A stretch of DNA of 64,000 bases. Origin: Rasiella rasia (GTDB lineage Bacteria > Bacteroidota > Bacteroidia > Flavobacteriales > Flavobacteriaceae). Below, in pieces: positions 8,787 to 17,861 of the stretch. A program made the position numbers and the translations under genes. The stretch is from positions 1,875,501-1,939,500 of the forward strand of contig NZ_CP049057.1 of assembly GCF_011044175.1 (NCBI RefSeq), in the 5' to 3' direction. Position 1 is the first letter of the stretch. Every line of letters begins with the position of its first letter. A model generated the notes under the pieces. That model did not search any database, was not told the DNA's origin, and worked only from the letters and a program-made list of their open reading frames with translations.

Positions 8787-10034
8787 ATGAAAAAGTTATT
8801 CCTCTTATTGTGCGCGGCAGCACTTTTTATCATGTGCTCTGATGACGAAACAACGGAAATTATTGAACAGGAAATGATGGACGAAGAACCTATGGATCCA
8901 CCACCACCGCCACCGCCGCCTTTAACCTTTCCCGCACCGTGTGATGGAGGTAAAGCTGGTGAGATATATCCATGTTATGGAATAGATCTTATTTATCACA
9001 TTAGTTTAGACGAAATGAATGCGAGCAGAGGAAATGATTGCTGGGGATGGACCGATTCAACCACTGGCAAAGAATATGCATTAATGGGATTAGACAATGG
9101 TACCGCATTTATTGACATTTCTAATCCCGCCCTACCCATTTACCTCGGAAAATTAGCAACACAAACATCTTCAAGTACTTGGCGTGATATTAAAGTTTAT
9201 GAAAATCATGCCTATATTGTAAGTGAGGCCAGCGGACATGGAATGCAGGTATTTGATTTAACACAACTTAGAGACGTTAATAACCCACCTGAGAATTTCC
9301 AGATTACAGCAATCTACACAGAATTTGGCAGTGCTCATAATATTGTCATTAATGAAGAATCGGGATATGCTTATGCCGTGGGTACAGCAACCTTTAAAGG
9401 CGGACCCCACTTTATAAACATTCAAGAACCTGCAAATCCGCAGCCAGCCGGCGGATATTCCATGGGTTCTTACAGTCATGATGCTCAGGTAGTAACCTAC
9501 ACTGGCCCAGACACTGACTATACAGGTAGAGAAATTTTAATTGGAAGCAATGTAAACGAAATCGTTCTTGTAGATATTACCGATAAAAACAACCCACAAC
9601 CTATTTCAACCATCGCTTACGGACAGACAGGATATACACATCAGGGCTGGTTTACCGAAGACCAACGATACTTTTTATTGGGGGATGAGCTAGACGAGCT
9701 AGATTTTGGATTTAATTCGCGTACCATCGTATTCGATTTTTCTGATCTAGACAACCCTATAGAACACACGCAATACGGAGGTCCCACTACGGCAATAGAC
9801 CACAATGGCTATGTGAAAGATAACAACTATTACCTTGCAAATTATTCGGCTGGTCTCAGAATTATAGACGTTACCGATATTGCGAATGGAACTTTAAACG
9901 AAATCGCCTATTTCGATTCTTTACCTGAAAACAATACAGCCTCATTTACAGGGGCTTGGAGTGTATATCCATATTATGAAAGTGGTCATATAATCATTAG
10001 TGATATTAACACTGGTTTTTATCTTGTGAAATAG
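8787..10034 (+). CDS. Choice-of-anchor B family lipoprotein (LVIVD-type beta-propeller)
   Basis: 415 residues. The N-terminus (MKKLFLLLCAAALFIMCSDDE) is a lipoprotein signal with an atypical lipobox (FIMC), followed by an acidic stretch and a run of eight prolines that forms a stalk. The body starts with 'CDGGKAGE.YPCYGIDL', characteristic of the choice-of-anchor B family, and continues as a propeller with strands such as 'GTAFIDISNP', 'GMQVFDLTQL' and 'GLRIIDVTDI'. Conserved histidines occur in GSAHNIVIN, YSHDAQV, YTHQGWF and DHNGY. Probably held in the outer membrane. The neighbouring gene is a clear paralogue with a different anchor. Biochemical role unknown. Confidence 0.88.
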   Translation: MKKLFLLLCAAALFIMCSDDETTEIIEQEMMDEEPMDPPPPPPPPLTFPAPCDGGKAGEIYPCYGIDLIYHISLDEMNASRGNDCWGWTDSTTGKEYALMGLDNGTAFIDISNPALPIYLGKLATQTSSSTWRDIKVYENHAYIVSEASGHGMQVFDLTQLRDVNNPPENFQITAIYTEFGSAHNIVINEESGYAYAVGTATFKGGPHFINIQEPANPQPAGGYSMGSYSHDAQVVTYTGPDTDYTGREILIGSNVNEIVLVDITDKNNPQPISTIAYGQTGYTHQGWFTEDQRYFLLGDELDELDFGFNSRTIVFDFSDLDNPIEHTQYGGPTTAIDHNGYVKDNNYYLANYSAGLRIIDVTDIANGTLNEIAYFDSLPENNTASFTGAWSVYPYYESGHIIISDINTGFYLVK

Positions 10035-10050
10035 ATTATTGATATATTTG
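10024..10050 (+). promoter_or_regulatory. Candidate promoter of the second choice-of-anchor B gene
   Basis: TTG at 10024-10026 (inside the end of the upstream gene) and TATATTTG at 10043-10050 are 16 bases apart, close to the 17-23 consensus. Transcription would begin near 10057, leaving a leader of about 115 nt that holds a long-range stem. Confidence 0.4.
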
Positions 10051-10065
10051 CAATAAAGTTGAAAA

Positions 10066-10139
10066 AACGACACTACTTGTTGTTAAAAAGTATGCAAATT
10101 TTAAGAATACCTACACAATTTTTAATTTTTAGTGTCGTT
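10066..10139 (+). other. Leader inverted repeat, 10-bp arms
   Basis: AACGACACTA at 10066-10075 and its exact complement TAGTGTCGTT at 10130-10139 can close a 54-base loop in the leader before the ATG at 10174. There is no T-run after it, so it is not a simple terminator. Confidence 0.5.
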
Positions 10140-10173
10140 CCATCACTAGTTTAAACCAAAGAAATAACTTTAT

Positions 10174-12096
10174 ATGAAAAAATCTTTACTCCCCTTTGCG
10201 TCCATCTTTTTTATGATATTTAGTCTTCAGGCCCAAACGCCCTGTTCTGGAGGTTCAGCAGGGGTATACCCTTGTGATGGCTATGACTTACAATCGTCTT
10301 TTGATTTGTCAGTTTTAAGTGCTGGTGCAGGAAACGACTCTTGGGGTTGGACAGACCCTAGTAATGGCGACGAATACGCAATTGTTGGTTTAGACAACGG
10401 TACCGTTTTTATTGACGTTAGCAATCCAACCAATCCTGTGTATTTAGGAAAATTGCCTACACACACTTCAAGCAGTACTTGGAGAGATGTAAAAGTATAT
10501 AACAACCATGCCTTTGTTGTAAGTGAAGCAGGGGGACATGGAATGCAGGTATTCGACTTAACGAGACTTAGAAGCGTAACATCGCCTCCAGTGACATTTA
10601 CTGAAGATGCTCATTACAATGGTTTCGGAAGCGCTCATAATATTGTGATTAATGAAGATTCGGGATATGCATATCCTGTTGGAGCAAATCAATTTAATGG
10701 CGGACCAATTTTTATTAATATTCAAAATCCTACAAATCCAATTTTTGAAGGTGGATATGGTATGGATGCCTATAGCCACGATGCTCAAATTGTAACATAC
10801 TGCGGTCCTGACGCCGATTATAATGGAAGAGAAATTATGATTGGAAGTAACGCCAACGAGGTAGTAATTGTTGATATTTCAGATAAAAGCAATCCCGTAG
10901 GAATAGCTACCATCGATTATACCGATGTTGGTTACACACACCAAGGTTGGTTTACCGAAGATCAATCGTTCTTCTTACTAGGAGATGAAACTGACGAAAG
11001 AGATTTAGGGTATAATACACGTACAATTGTTTTTGATTTACGCGATTTAGACAATCCTTCAATTCACTTTGAATACGAAAGCAACTTTCCTGCCATAGAC
11101 CACAATGGCTACGTGAATGGTGATAAGTTTTATTTATCAAATTACAGGGCTGGTCTTCGTGTATTTGACATTTCAGACATTGCTAATCAAAACATAGTTG
11201 AAGAAGGTTTTTTCGATTCATTCCCGAACAACAATAACGTTGGTTTTAGTGGCGCATGGAGCGTATACCCTTATTTTGCAAGTGGTAACATTGTTATAAG
11301 TGATATTAACAGAGGTTTCTTTTTAGTGAAAGCAATTAGTGACGATAACACACCACCAATTGCAAATTGTGGCACTGCTACCGTAACACTTGATGCCAAT
11401 GGTACTGGAGTACTTGTAGCATCTGATGCAGACAATGGCTCGACAGATAATATTGGTGTTGCAGGGTTTTTGGCTTGTGACAAGTTCTTTGATTGCGCAG
11501 ATTTAGGCACGCAGATGGTGGAAATTGAGGTTTATGATGCCTTCGGAAATAGAGATTTTTGTACTGCTACTGTTACAGTAGTAGACTCTTTGGCTCCAAC
11601 TCTTAGCTGTCCTGCAGATGAAGAAGTACAGAACGATCCTGGACAAAATTTTTACACTGTACCTGATTACGTAGCGCTAGGCGAAGTATCTGCTACCGAC
11701 AACTGTTCTACAGGTTTAACAATTACGCAAGATCCAGTGGCAGGAACACAGCTACCAGCAGGAAATTACTTTATAGTTTTTGAAAGCACTGATGATTCTT
11801 CAAATACAGGAAGTTGCCAATTTCAATTAGCTGTTGAGGTTCCGTTATCTGTAGATGATAATACCTTAGACTCAGGATTAAGTATTTTTCCAAATCCAGC
11901 GTCTGAAAAAATTACGATTCAATCTAACAACGCGGGAATCAACACTATTCACATCGTTGACATTTCAGGAAAAATTATTTTCTCTGAGGAAAGTAATGCG
12001 GTACAGTCTAAGACTATAGACCTGTCGAGTTATGCACAAGGTGTTTATTTCGTACACATTAATAACGCAATAGCAAAAAAAGTTATTAAGAGATAA
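10174..12096 (+). CDS. Choice-of-anchor B protein with HYR-like domain and T9SS type A sorting domain
   Basis: 640 residues. A signal peptide (about 1-21, ending 'FSLQAQ') precedes a choice-of-anchor B propeller (about 22-385) closely similar along its length to the preceding lipoprotein. Next comes a HYR/Ig-like region (about 390-560) with 'PPIANCGTATVTLD' and 'APTLSCPADEEV'. The last 75 residues are a T9SS type A sorting domain, starting SIFPNPASEKITI and ending with basic 'IAKKVIKR'. The protein should therefore cross the outer membrane by T9SS and be attached or released at the surface. Substrate or ligand unknown. Confidence 0.9.
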   Translation: MKKSLLPFASIFFMIFSLQAQTPCSGGSAGVYPCDGYDLQSSFDLSVLSAGAGNDSWGWTDPSNGDEYAIVGLDNGTVFIDVSNPTNPVYLGKLPTHTSSSTWRDVKVYNNHAFVVSEAGGHGMQVFDLTRLRSVTSPPVTFTEDAHYNGFGSAHNIVINEDSGYAYPVGANQFNGGPIFINIQNPTNPIFEGGYGMDAYSHDAQIVTYCGPDADYNGREIMIGSNANEVVIVDISDKSNPVGIATIDYTDVGYTHQGWFTEDQSFFLLGDETDERDLGYNTRTIVFDLRDLDNPSIHFEYESNFPAIDHNGYVNGDKFYLSNYRAGLRVFDISDIANQNIVEEGFFDSFPNNNNVGFSGAWSVYPYFASGNIVISDINRGFFLVKAISDDNTPPIANCGTATVTLDANGTGVLVASDADNGSTDNIGVAGFLACDKFFDCADLGTQMVEIEVYDAFGNRDFCTATVTVVDSLAPTLSCPADEEVQNDPGQNFYTVPDYVALGEVSATDNCSTGLTITQDPVAGTQLPAGNYFIVFESTDDSSNTGSCQFQLAVEVPLSVDDNTLDSGLSIFPNPASEKITIQSNNAGINTIHIVDISGKIIFSEESNAVQSKTIDLSSYAQGVYFVHINNAIAKKVIKR

Positions 12097-12188
12097 GTAA
12101 AGCCCTTTTAAATTAAATACTAACTTAATTGCTAGTGATATGGTAAATGTGCTTGACAATGGTAATCCCCAAATTCAAAAATAAAATC

Positions 12189-13553
12189 ATGGATATAAAG
12201 TATTGGTTTATACTTAGCGCCTGCCTACTTGGCTTGGTCTCGTGTAGTAGCGACGATGGAACCACCGAAGAGGAAGAAATGGAGCAAGAAATGATGGAAA
12301 ACTCTTCACCAATAGAAGGTACAGTTAGTTTTGCCAGAAATCTTGGAGGGAGTGATGATGACTTTATTGTTTCCATTGTTGAAGTAAGTGATGGCTCTTA
12401 TGTTATGGCAGGTTCTACCGAAAGTACAGATGGCGACATTACAGATAAAACAAGTGATGATAAAGATGTTTGGGTTGTAAAAACAAGTGCAACGGGTGCT
12501 GTTCTTTGGAGCAAAACCTTTGGAGGCTCAAATCAAGATGAAGCTACAAGTATTTCTAAAACAGCAGATGGAGGCTTTATAGTATCGGCGTTTACCTTCA
12601 GTGATGACGGCGATGTTACAGACAATGCTGGATTTATAGACTTCTGGGTGCTTAAACTATCAAGCAGCGGAGATTTAGAATGGGAAAACACGTATGGTTT
12701 TGAAGGTAGTGATACTGCCCATAAAATTAAACAACTTTCAGACGGCGGATACCTTGTATTGGGTGTATTAGACATTACAGCGAGCGGTGGTGCAGGTAAT
12801 ATTGGTAGAAACACAAACCATGCAGGTGGTGATTATTGGGTACTAAGATTAAACCCGATAGGTGAGATTATTTGGGCGCGTTTCTATGGAGGGACTTTTA
12901 CAGACACTGCTTATGACTTTGTTGAAGTAGGAAATGGTGATTTTATTATTGTTGGCTCATCAGATAGTGACGATGTAGACATTACCAATAACAAAGGAGA
13001 ATACGATTTTTGGATGTTAAACATAACGGGGTCTGGCGATATCAATTGGAAGAAAAATTTTGGCGGAAGTGAAATAGATTTAGGCTACAGCTTAGCTAAA
13101 ACCACAGACGGAAATTTTATAGCGACTGGAGATACTAGAAGCTCAGATATAGACGTTAACGACCCTTTAGGGAACGCAGATGTATGGGCTGTAAAATTTA
13201 ATGCTGCTGGTACAATTATATGGGAACACACCTACGGAGGTTCGCAGTTTGATTCAGCAAGAAGTATTACCCCAATGTCTAATGGCTACTATACTATTGC
13301 TGCCTCTTCTAGAAGCAATGACAATAACCTAACTAGTAATTATGGAGTTAATGATGCATGGTTTATTGTAATAGACGAAGAAGGAACATTAGTATTTGAA
13401 AAAAGCCTTGGAGGGAGCAAGCTAGATTTCGGGATAGCCCTTCTTGAAACAAGTAACACCGAAATTGTAATGGTTGGAAACACCGAGAGTAGCGATGGAG
13501 ACTTTACCCAAAACAAAGGTGGAAAAGATGCATTTTTAATAAAAGTTAAATAA
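12189..13553 (+). CDS. Beta-propeller lipoprotein with GGS repeats
   Basis: 454 residues from the ATG at 12189, chosen because it gives a perfect lipoprotein signal (MDIKYWFILSACLLGLVSC); the frame is open a further 14 codons upstream. After an acidic linker the protein consists of about seven repeats of roughly 55 residues, each with an aromatic/Gly turn (FGGS or YGG), an S...DGG[FY]I[VI].G strand and a W..K strand, as in delta-60-like or quinoprotein-like propellers. It lies 17 bases before the MbnP-like gene and so probably belongs to that operon. Likely an outer-membrane-anchored binding protein; ligand unknown. Confidence 0.82.
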   Translation: MDIKYWFILSACLLGLVSCSSDDGTTEEEEMEQEMMENSSPIEGTVSFARNLGGSDDDFIVSIVEVSDGSYVMAGSTESTDGDITDKTSDDKDVWVVKTSATGAVLWSKTFGGSNQDEATSISKTADGGFIVSAFTFSDDGDVTDNAGFIDFWVLKLSSSGDLEWENTYGFEGSDTAHKIKQLSDGGYLVLGVLDITASGGAGNIGRNTNHAGGDYWVLRLNPIGEIIWARFYGGTFTDTAYDFVEVGNGDFIIVGSSDSDDVDITNNKGEYDFWMLNITGSGDINWKKNFGGSEIDLGYSLAKTTDGNFIATGDTRSSDIDVNDPLGNADVWAVKFNAAGTIIWEHTYGGSQFDSARSITPMSNGYYTIAASSRSNDNNLTSNYGVNDAWFIVIDEEGTLVFEKSLGGSKLDFGIALLETSNTEIVMVGNTESSDGDFTQNKGGKDAFLIKVK

Positions 13554-13570
13554 AAGGAAATAAAAAAATT

Positions 13571-14377
13571 ATGAAAAAAATTGCCCTATTACTAATTACA
13601 ATAAGCCTCATTATTGGATGCAGTAATGATGATGACAACACTGTAGAACCTATCGTGGAAACACAAGTGTCTTTTGCGTTCAGTGAGTATTGGGATGATA
13701 CACCTATTGTAAACGCAGATTACCAAACAACAACATTTACGAATGCCTTCGGGACAGATCTTACCATATCTAAGTTAGTATATCTTATATCTGACGTTAC
13801 TTATACGGCCACAGACGGTACCGTTTATGATGCGGGCGATTACTTTTTAATAGATGCACGGGCAGGAACAAACTCCACATTCACTCCAGATATTGAAATA
13901 CCAGAAGGAGAATACGCAGTATCTTTTACTTTTGGCTTTGATGATGAGGACAATGACAAAGTTGGTGGATACGCAGACTTAAATTCTTCAGACGGTACAT
14001 GGTCTGTACCTGCACCTCTTGGTGGTGGTTATCATTACATGCGCTTGGAAGGAACTTTTGAAGACAGTTCAGCAGCTACTCAAACGTATCAATACCATAC
14101 CATACGTGCCAACAAACACACAAGCCTACCTCCAGGACCAGGAACATTAGAAGAACTTACCGACACTTCTTTTTCTGTTAATCTTGGAACGTACTCTATC
14201 GTGGAAGGAACAGAAATTAAAGTAGAAATGAACGTTGCTGAATGGTTTAAAAATCCGAATACTTGGGACTTAAACGTAAATTCAACTGTTTTGATGCCAA
14301 AATACGACGTGCAGTTAGACATGAATGAAAATGGTCGTGACAGTGTGTTTAGTGCTGGGCCAGTTATTTTACCATAA
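13571..14377 (+). CDS. MbnP family copper-binding-type lipoprotein
   Basis: 268 residues with a lipoprotein signal (lipobox IIGC, then acidic SNDDDN). The mature domain shows the MbnP pattern: 'VSFAFSEYWDDTPI' early, 'ISKLVYLISDV' near residue 75, 'DYFLIDA', 'SFTFGFDDEDN', a Gly-rich 'GGGYHYMRLEGTF' and 'TYQYHTIRANKHTSLPPGPGT'. MbnP proteins are periplasmic or surface copper-handling proteins named from methanobactin loci, where the partner di-haem enzyme MbnH oxidises a tryptophan of MbnP. Several Trp are present (including those in SEYWDD and DGTWSVP), as are His in the YHYM and YQYH segments. The next gene, eight bases on, is a di-haem peroxidase, matching this pairing. No methanobactin genes are visible. 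Confidence 0.83.
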   Translation: MKKIALLLITISLIIGCSNDDDNTVEPIVETQVSFAFSEYWDDTPIVNADYQTTTFTNAFGTDLTISKLVYLISDVTYTATDGTVYDAGDYFLIDARAGTNSTFTPDIEIPEGEYAVSFTFGFDDEDNDKVGGYADLNSSDGTWSVPAPLGGGYHYMRLEGTFEDSSAATQTYQYHTIRANKHTSLPPGPGTLEELTDTSFSVNLGTYSIVEGTEIKVEMNVAEWFKNPNTWDLNVNSTVLMPKYDVQLDMNENGRDSVFSAGPVILP

Positions 14378-14385
14378 TTACTCTT

Positions 14386-15456
14386 ATGAAAGTTGTTGGA
14401 ATTTTTAGCGTATTACTAACCACTCTTTTGCTAGTTTCTTGCAAAGATAGTGACGATACTGCCTCTGGTTATATGGCCACTCCGGCACCGCTAGAAATTC
14501 CGACAATTTTTGAAAATCAAATTTTAGCACCTATTATTCCCGATGACAATCCCCAAACAGTTGAAGGAATTGCGTTGGGGAAAAAGCTTTTTTTTGATAA
14601 GAAACTTTCCGCAGACAACACACAAGCTTGTGCTTCCTGTCATCGCCCAGAGAATGCTTTTACTGATCCAAGAAGATTTAGTGTAGGTATCTCTGGTGAA
14701 AATGGATTTAGAAACTCGATGCCACTCCATAACTTAGCATGGAATTTTAACACTCAATTTAATTGGGATGGCAGCGCAAACAGTTTGGAAAGTCAGATTT
14801 TTGAGCCTGTTACCAACCCTATTGAAATGGCTAATACCTGGCCAGCTGTTGAAAACACCCTACAAAACACAGCTAACTATCCAGAGTTATTTGAGGAAGC
14901 TTTTGGCACTCAAACCATAGATTCTACACTGGTAACCAAAGCCCTTGCACAATTTATAAGAACAATGGTTTCAGCAAACTCTAAATTTGACCGTGCTCAA
15001 CTCGGACTTGCCGAATTAACTCCGCAAGAGCAAAACGGCTTGAACGTTTTTTTAGATGAAAGCAGAGGTGATTGTTTTCATTGTCACGGACTTCCAGAAA
15101 ATCCGTTATGGACAGACAATGCTTTTCATAACAACGGGCTAGACTCAGAATTTGATGACCTTGGTAGAGGTAACGTTACAGGAGACCCTAGAGAATTTGG
15201 TCTATTTAGAAGTCCAACACTTCGAAACTTGAAATTTACCGCCCCGTATATGCATGACGGGCGTTTTGAAACACTAGATGAAGTGATTAATCATTATAGT
15301 GAAGGCCTAGTTTTTTCTGCTACCATAGACCCGCTTATGAAAGCTATAAACGAAGGAGGGGTACAATTAACCGAATCTGACAAAGCAGATTTAAAGGCTT
15401 TTCTACTGTCGCTATCTGACGACGAATTTGTGAATAATCCAGATTTCAGAAATTAA
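14386..15456 (+). CDS. Di-haem cytochrome c peroxidase family lipoprotein (MbnH-like)
   Basis: 356 residues with a lipoprotein signal (lipobox LVSC). Two haem c attachment sites are seen, CASCH near residue 84 and CFHCH near residue 227, in the arrangement of the bacterial CcpA/MauG superfamily. Conserved regions 'ADNTQACASCHRPENAFTD', 'NSMPLHNLAWN', 'FNWDGSA', 'FRSPTLRNLKFTAPYMHDG' all match. Because it directly follows an MbnP gene, the most specific proposal is an MbnH-type enzyme that modifies MbnP; a plain peroxide-reducing CcpA is the alternative. It is the last gene of the 12189-15456 operon. Confidence 0.88.
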   Translation: MKVVGIFSVLLTTLLLVSCKDSDDTASGYMATPAPLEIPTIFENQILAPIIPDDNPQTVEGIALGKKLFFDKKLSADNTQACASCHRPENAFTDPRRFSVGISGENGFRNSMPLHNLAWNFNTQFNWDGSANSLESQIFEPVTNPIEMANTWPAVENTLQNTANYPELFEEAFGTQTIDSTLVTKALAQFIRTMVSANSKFDRAQLGLAELTPQEQNGLNVFLDESRGDCFHCHGLPENPLWTDNAFHNNGLDSEFDDLGRGNVTGDPREFGLFRSPTLRNLKFTAPYMHDGRFETLDEVINHYSEGLVFSATIDPLMKAINEGGVQLTESDKADLKAFLLSLSDDEFVNNPDFRN

Positions 15457-15568
15457 AATTATCTCACCATTTTTTTCGGGTGTTGACGCACAAAAAATGT
15501 ATTGACTTTAACTATAATAGCATAAGATTATTTAAAACACTGTCTATGGTAAAACGAGGGATTTGCCG

Positions 15569-15599
15569 TATATTTGCACTCTAATTTAGAATAATTCTA
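15569..15599 (+). promoter_or_regulatory. suf operon promoter box and 13-bp palindrome
   Basis: TATATTTG at 15569-15576 is an exact TAnnTTTG match. Eleven bases later lies a perfect palindrome TAGAAT-A-ATTCTA (15587-15599), overlapping the expected start of transcription and ending four bases before the sufA ATG. A repressor binding here could control the operon. The 147 bases between the peroxidase gene and sufA hold nothing else obvious. Confidence 0.45.
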
Positions 15600-15603
15600 C
15601 TGT

Positions 15604-15933
15604 ATGATAAAAGTTAGCGATACAGCCAAAATAAAGCTGGAGCAGTTAATGAGTGAAGAAGGATACGCTATTACAAATGACTATGTTCGTGTAGGCGTTA
15701 AGAGTGGCGGTTGTTCAGGTCTTTCGTACGACCTTAATTTTGATAAGGTAATTGGAGAAAATGACAAGCTGTTTGAAGACAATTTGGTAAAAATTGCTGT
15801 AGACAAAAAGAGCTTTTTATACTTAGTAGGAACCACGTTAGAATACAGCGGAGGATTAAACGGGAAAGGCTTTGTGTTTAACAACCCAAACGCAAACCGC
15901 ACCTGTGGTTGTGGAGAATCTTTTTCATTATAG
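15604..15933 (+). CDS. sufA: A-type iron-sulfur carrier SufA/IscA
   Basis: 109 residues. A-type scaffold that accepts Fe-S clusters from SufBCD and passes them to apoproteins. The three ligand cysteines are present: one in 'GGCSGLSYDL' and two in the C-terminal 'TCGCGESF'. Length is typical. First gene of a ten-gene run in one direction that holds the whole SUF system; the sufB ATG follows 32 bases downstream. Confidence 0.94.
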   Translation: MIKVSDTAKIKLEQLMSEEGYAITNDYVRVGVKSGGCSGLSYDLNFDKVIGENDKLFEDNLVKIAVDKKSFLYLVGTTLEYSGGLNGKGFVFNNPNANRTCGCGESFSL

Positions 15934-15965
15934 AAGGAATAAAAGTAGGGGTAGAATAATTTGCT

Positions 15966-17414
15966 ATGAGTAAATATACAGAAGACGATTTAAAGAAGGA
16001 ACTCGAGACGAAAGAATACGAATATGGATTTTATACAGATATAGAATCTGAAACGTTCCCTGTAGGCCTAAACGAAGCTATTGTAAGAGCCATTTCAAAG
16101 AAAAAAGAAGAGCCAGATTGGATGACTGAATGGCGCCTAGAAGCTTTTAGATATTGGCAAGAAATGGAAGAACCTGAATGGGCAAATGTACAGTACAAAA
16201 AACCGAATTTTCAGGACATTTCTTATTACTCTGCACCTTCAACAAAGCCAAAATACAACAGCATAGATGAAGTAGATCCAGAGTTATTGGAGACTTTCAA
16301 CAAACTAGGAATTTCTCTAGACGAACAAAAGAAACTTGCTGGAGTTGCCGTAGACATCGTTATAGATTCAGTTTCTGTGGCAACAACATTCAAAGATACT
16401 TTAGCCGAAAAAGGTATCATATTTTGTTCTATTTCCGAAGCAATAAAAGAACATCCAGAATTAGTTAAAAAATATATTGGTTCTGTAGTTCCGCAACGTG
16501 ATAACTTCTATGCGGCATTAAATAGTGCAGTTTTTAGCGACGGTTCTTTTTGTTACATCCCGAAAGGCGTTCGATGTCCGATGGAGCTTTCTACGTACTT
16601 CAGAATTAACCAAGCTGGTACAGGTCAGTTTGAGCGTACTTTGGTAATTGCAGATGAAGGGTCGTATGTTAGTTATTTGGAAGGCTGTACCGCGCCAAGC
16701 AGAGATGAAAATCAGTTACATGCGGCGGTAGTAGAACTAATTGCACTTGATGACGCTGAAATAAAATATTCTACCGTTCAAAATTGGTATCCAGGAAATA
16801 GCGAAGGAAAAGGCGGGGTTTTCAATTTTGTAACAAAACGAGGAATCTGTGAAAAGAATGCAAAAATTTCATGGACTCAAGTGGAAACAGGAAGTGCCGT
16901 TACTTGGAAATATCCTAGTTGTGTGCTTAAAGGTGACAATTCAATTGGCGAGTTTTACTCTATTGCAGTTACCAATAATTTTCAGCAAGCAGATACAGGT
17001 ACAAAGATGATTCATCTTGGCAAAAACACGCGAAGTACTATTATTAGTAAGGGAATTTCAGCTGGAAAATCTCAAAATAGTTATAGAGGTTTGGTGCAAA
17101 TTAATGCCCGAGCCGACAATGCTCGAAATTTTTCGCAATGTGATTCACTATTAATGGGTAACAATTGTGGTGCCCATACGTTTCCATATATTGAAGCTAA
17201 GAATAAAACGGCTCAAGTAGAACACGAGGCTACTACTAGTAAAATTGGAGAAGACCAAATTTTCTATTGTAACCAGCGTGGTATTGACACCGAAAAAGCA
17301 ATTGCGCTAATTGTAAACGGTTTTAGCAAAGAGGTTCTAAATAAACTCCCAATGGAATTTGCTGTGGAGGCTCAAAAATTACTTGAGATTTCACTAGAAG
17401 GATCTGTTGGATAA
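15966..17414 (+). CDS. sufB: Fe-S cluster assembly scaffold SufB
   Basis: 482 residues, the usual length of SufB. It forms the SufBC2D complex on which clusters are built. Conserved parts visible: '[16 protein letters not shown]' near the N-terminus, '[22 protein letters not shown]', '[24 protein letters not shown]' region, '[12 protein letters not shown]' and '[12 protein letters not shown]' with the cysteine expected to act in cluster formation. No break or truncation. It is followed by a small lipoprotein gene rather than directly by sufC. Confidence 0.97.
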   Translation: MSKYTEDDLKKELETKEYEYGFYTDIESETFPVGLNEAIVRAISKKKEEPDWMTEWRLEAFRYWQEMEEPEWANVQYKKPNFQDISYYSAPSTKPKYNSIDEVDPELLETFNKLGISLDEQKKLAGVAVDIVIDSVSVATTFKDTLAEKGIIFCSISEAIKEHPELVKKYIGSVVPQRDNFYAALNSAVFSDGSFCYIPKGVRCPMELSTYFRINQAGTGQFERTLVIADEGSYVSYLEGCTAPSRDENQLHAAVVELIALDDAEIKYSTVQNWYPGNSEGKGGVFNFVTKRGICEKNAKISWTQVETGSAVTWKYPSCVLKGDNSIGEFYSIAVTNNFQQADTGTKMIHLGKNTRSTIISKGISAGKSQNSYRGLVQINARADNARNFSQCDSLLMGNNCGAHTFPYIEAKNKTAQVEHEATTSKIGEDQIFYCNQRGIDTEKAIALIVNGFSKEVLNKLPMEFAVEAQKLLEISLEGSVG

Positions 17415-17445
17415 TTAATTATAAATCACAAACAACCACATACTC

Positions 17446-17859
17446 ATGAAAAAGTTAATAGCACTTTTAACAATTATGCTTGTATTAGTAGCTTGTAAGT
17501 CTGAAAACAAGGAAGGGCAAGAAAACACTAGTGACACTTCAGAAACTACAGTAGTAACTGAAGAAAATGCTAATCAATTTAGAGGTGAATTTATTTATAT
17601 CAATGACGGAGCTGTACTAAAAGGAAATAGCTTTATTTATGGTGTTGCCATTAACGATATGGCCGAAGAGTTGAAAAAGAGAGTAGCGCCTGTAAAAAAG
17701 GACACGTATGATATGGTGCCTGTTATTGTAAAAGGAACGTTGGCGAATAAAGAAGCTGGTGCCGAAGGTTGGGATGAAATACTTACCATTACCGAAATTG
17801 TAGATGTAAGTAAGACGCCAGCAGAGGCAGACATTAAAATTGAAGACAAGAAAAACTAA
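17446..17859 (+). CDS. Small lipoprotein between sufB and sufC
   Basis: 137 residues with a good lipoprotein signal (MKKLIALLTIMLVLVAC), a Ser/Thr/Glu-rich linker and one compact domain starting 'FRGEFIYINDGAVLKGNSF' and including 'MVPVIVKGTLANKEAGAEGWDEILTI'. The beta-rich pattern could be an OB-like fold as in the C-terminal part of NlpE, but this is only a resemblance. It starts 31 bases after sufB and stops two bases before sufC, so it must be transcribed with the suf genes. Why an exported lipoprotein is made with cytosolic Fe-S machinery is not clear. Confidence 0.75.
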   Translation: MKKLIALLTIMLVLVACKSENKEGQENTSDTSETTVVTEENANQFRGEFIYINDGAVLKGNSFIYGVAINDMAEELKKRVAPVKKDTYDMVPVIVKGTLANKEAGAEGWDEILTITEIVDVSKTPAEADIKIEDKKN

Positions 17860-17861
17860 TT

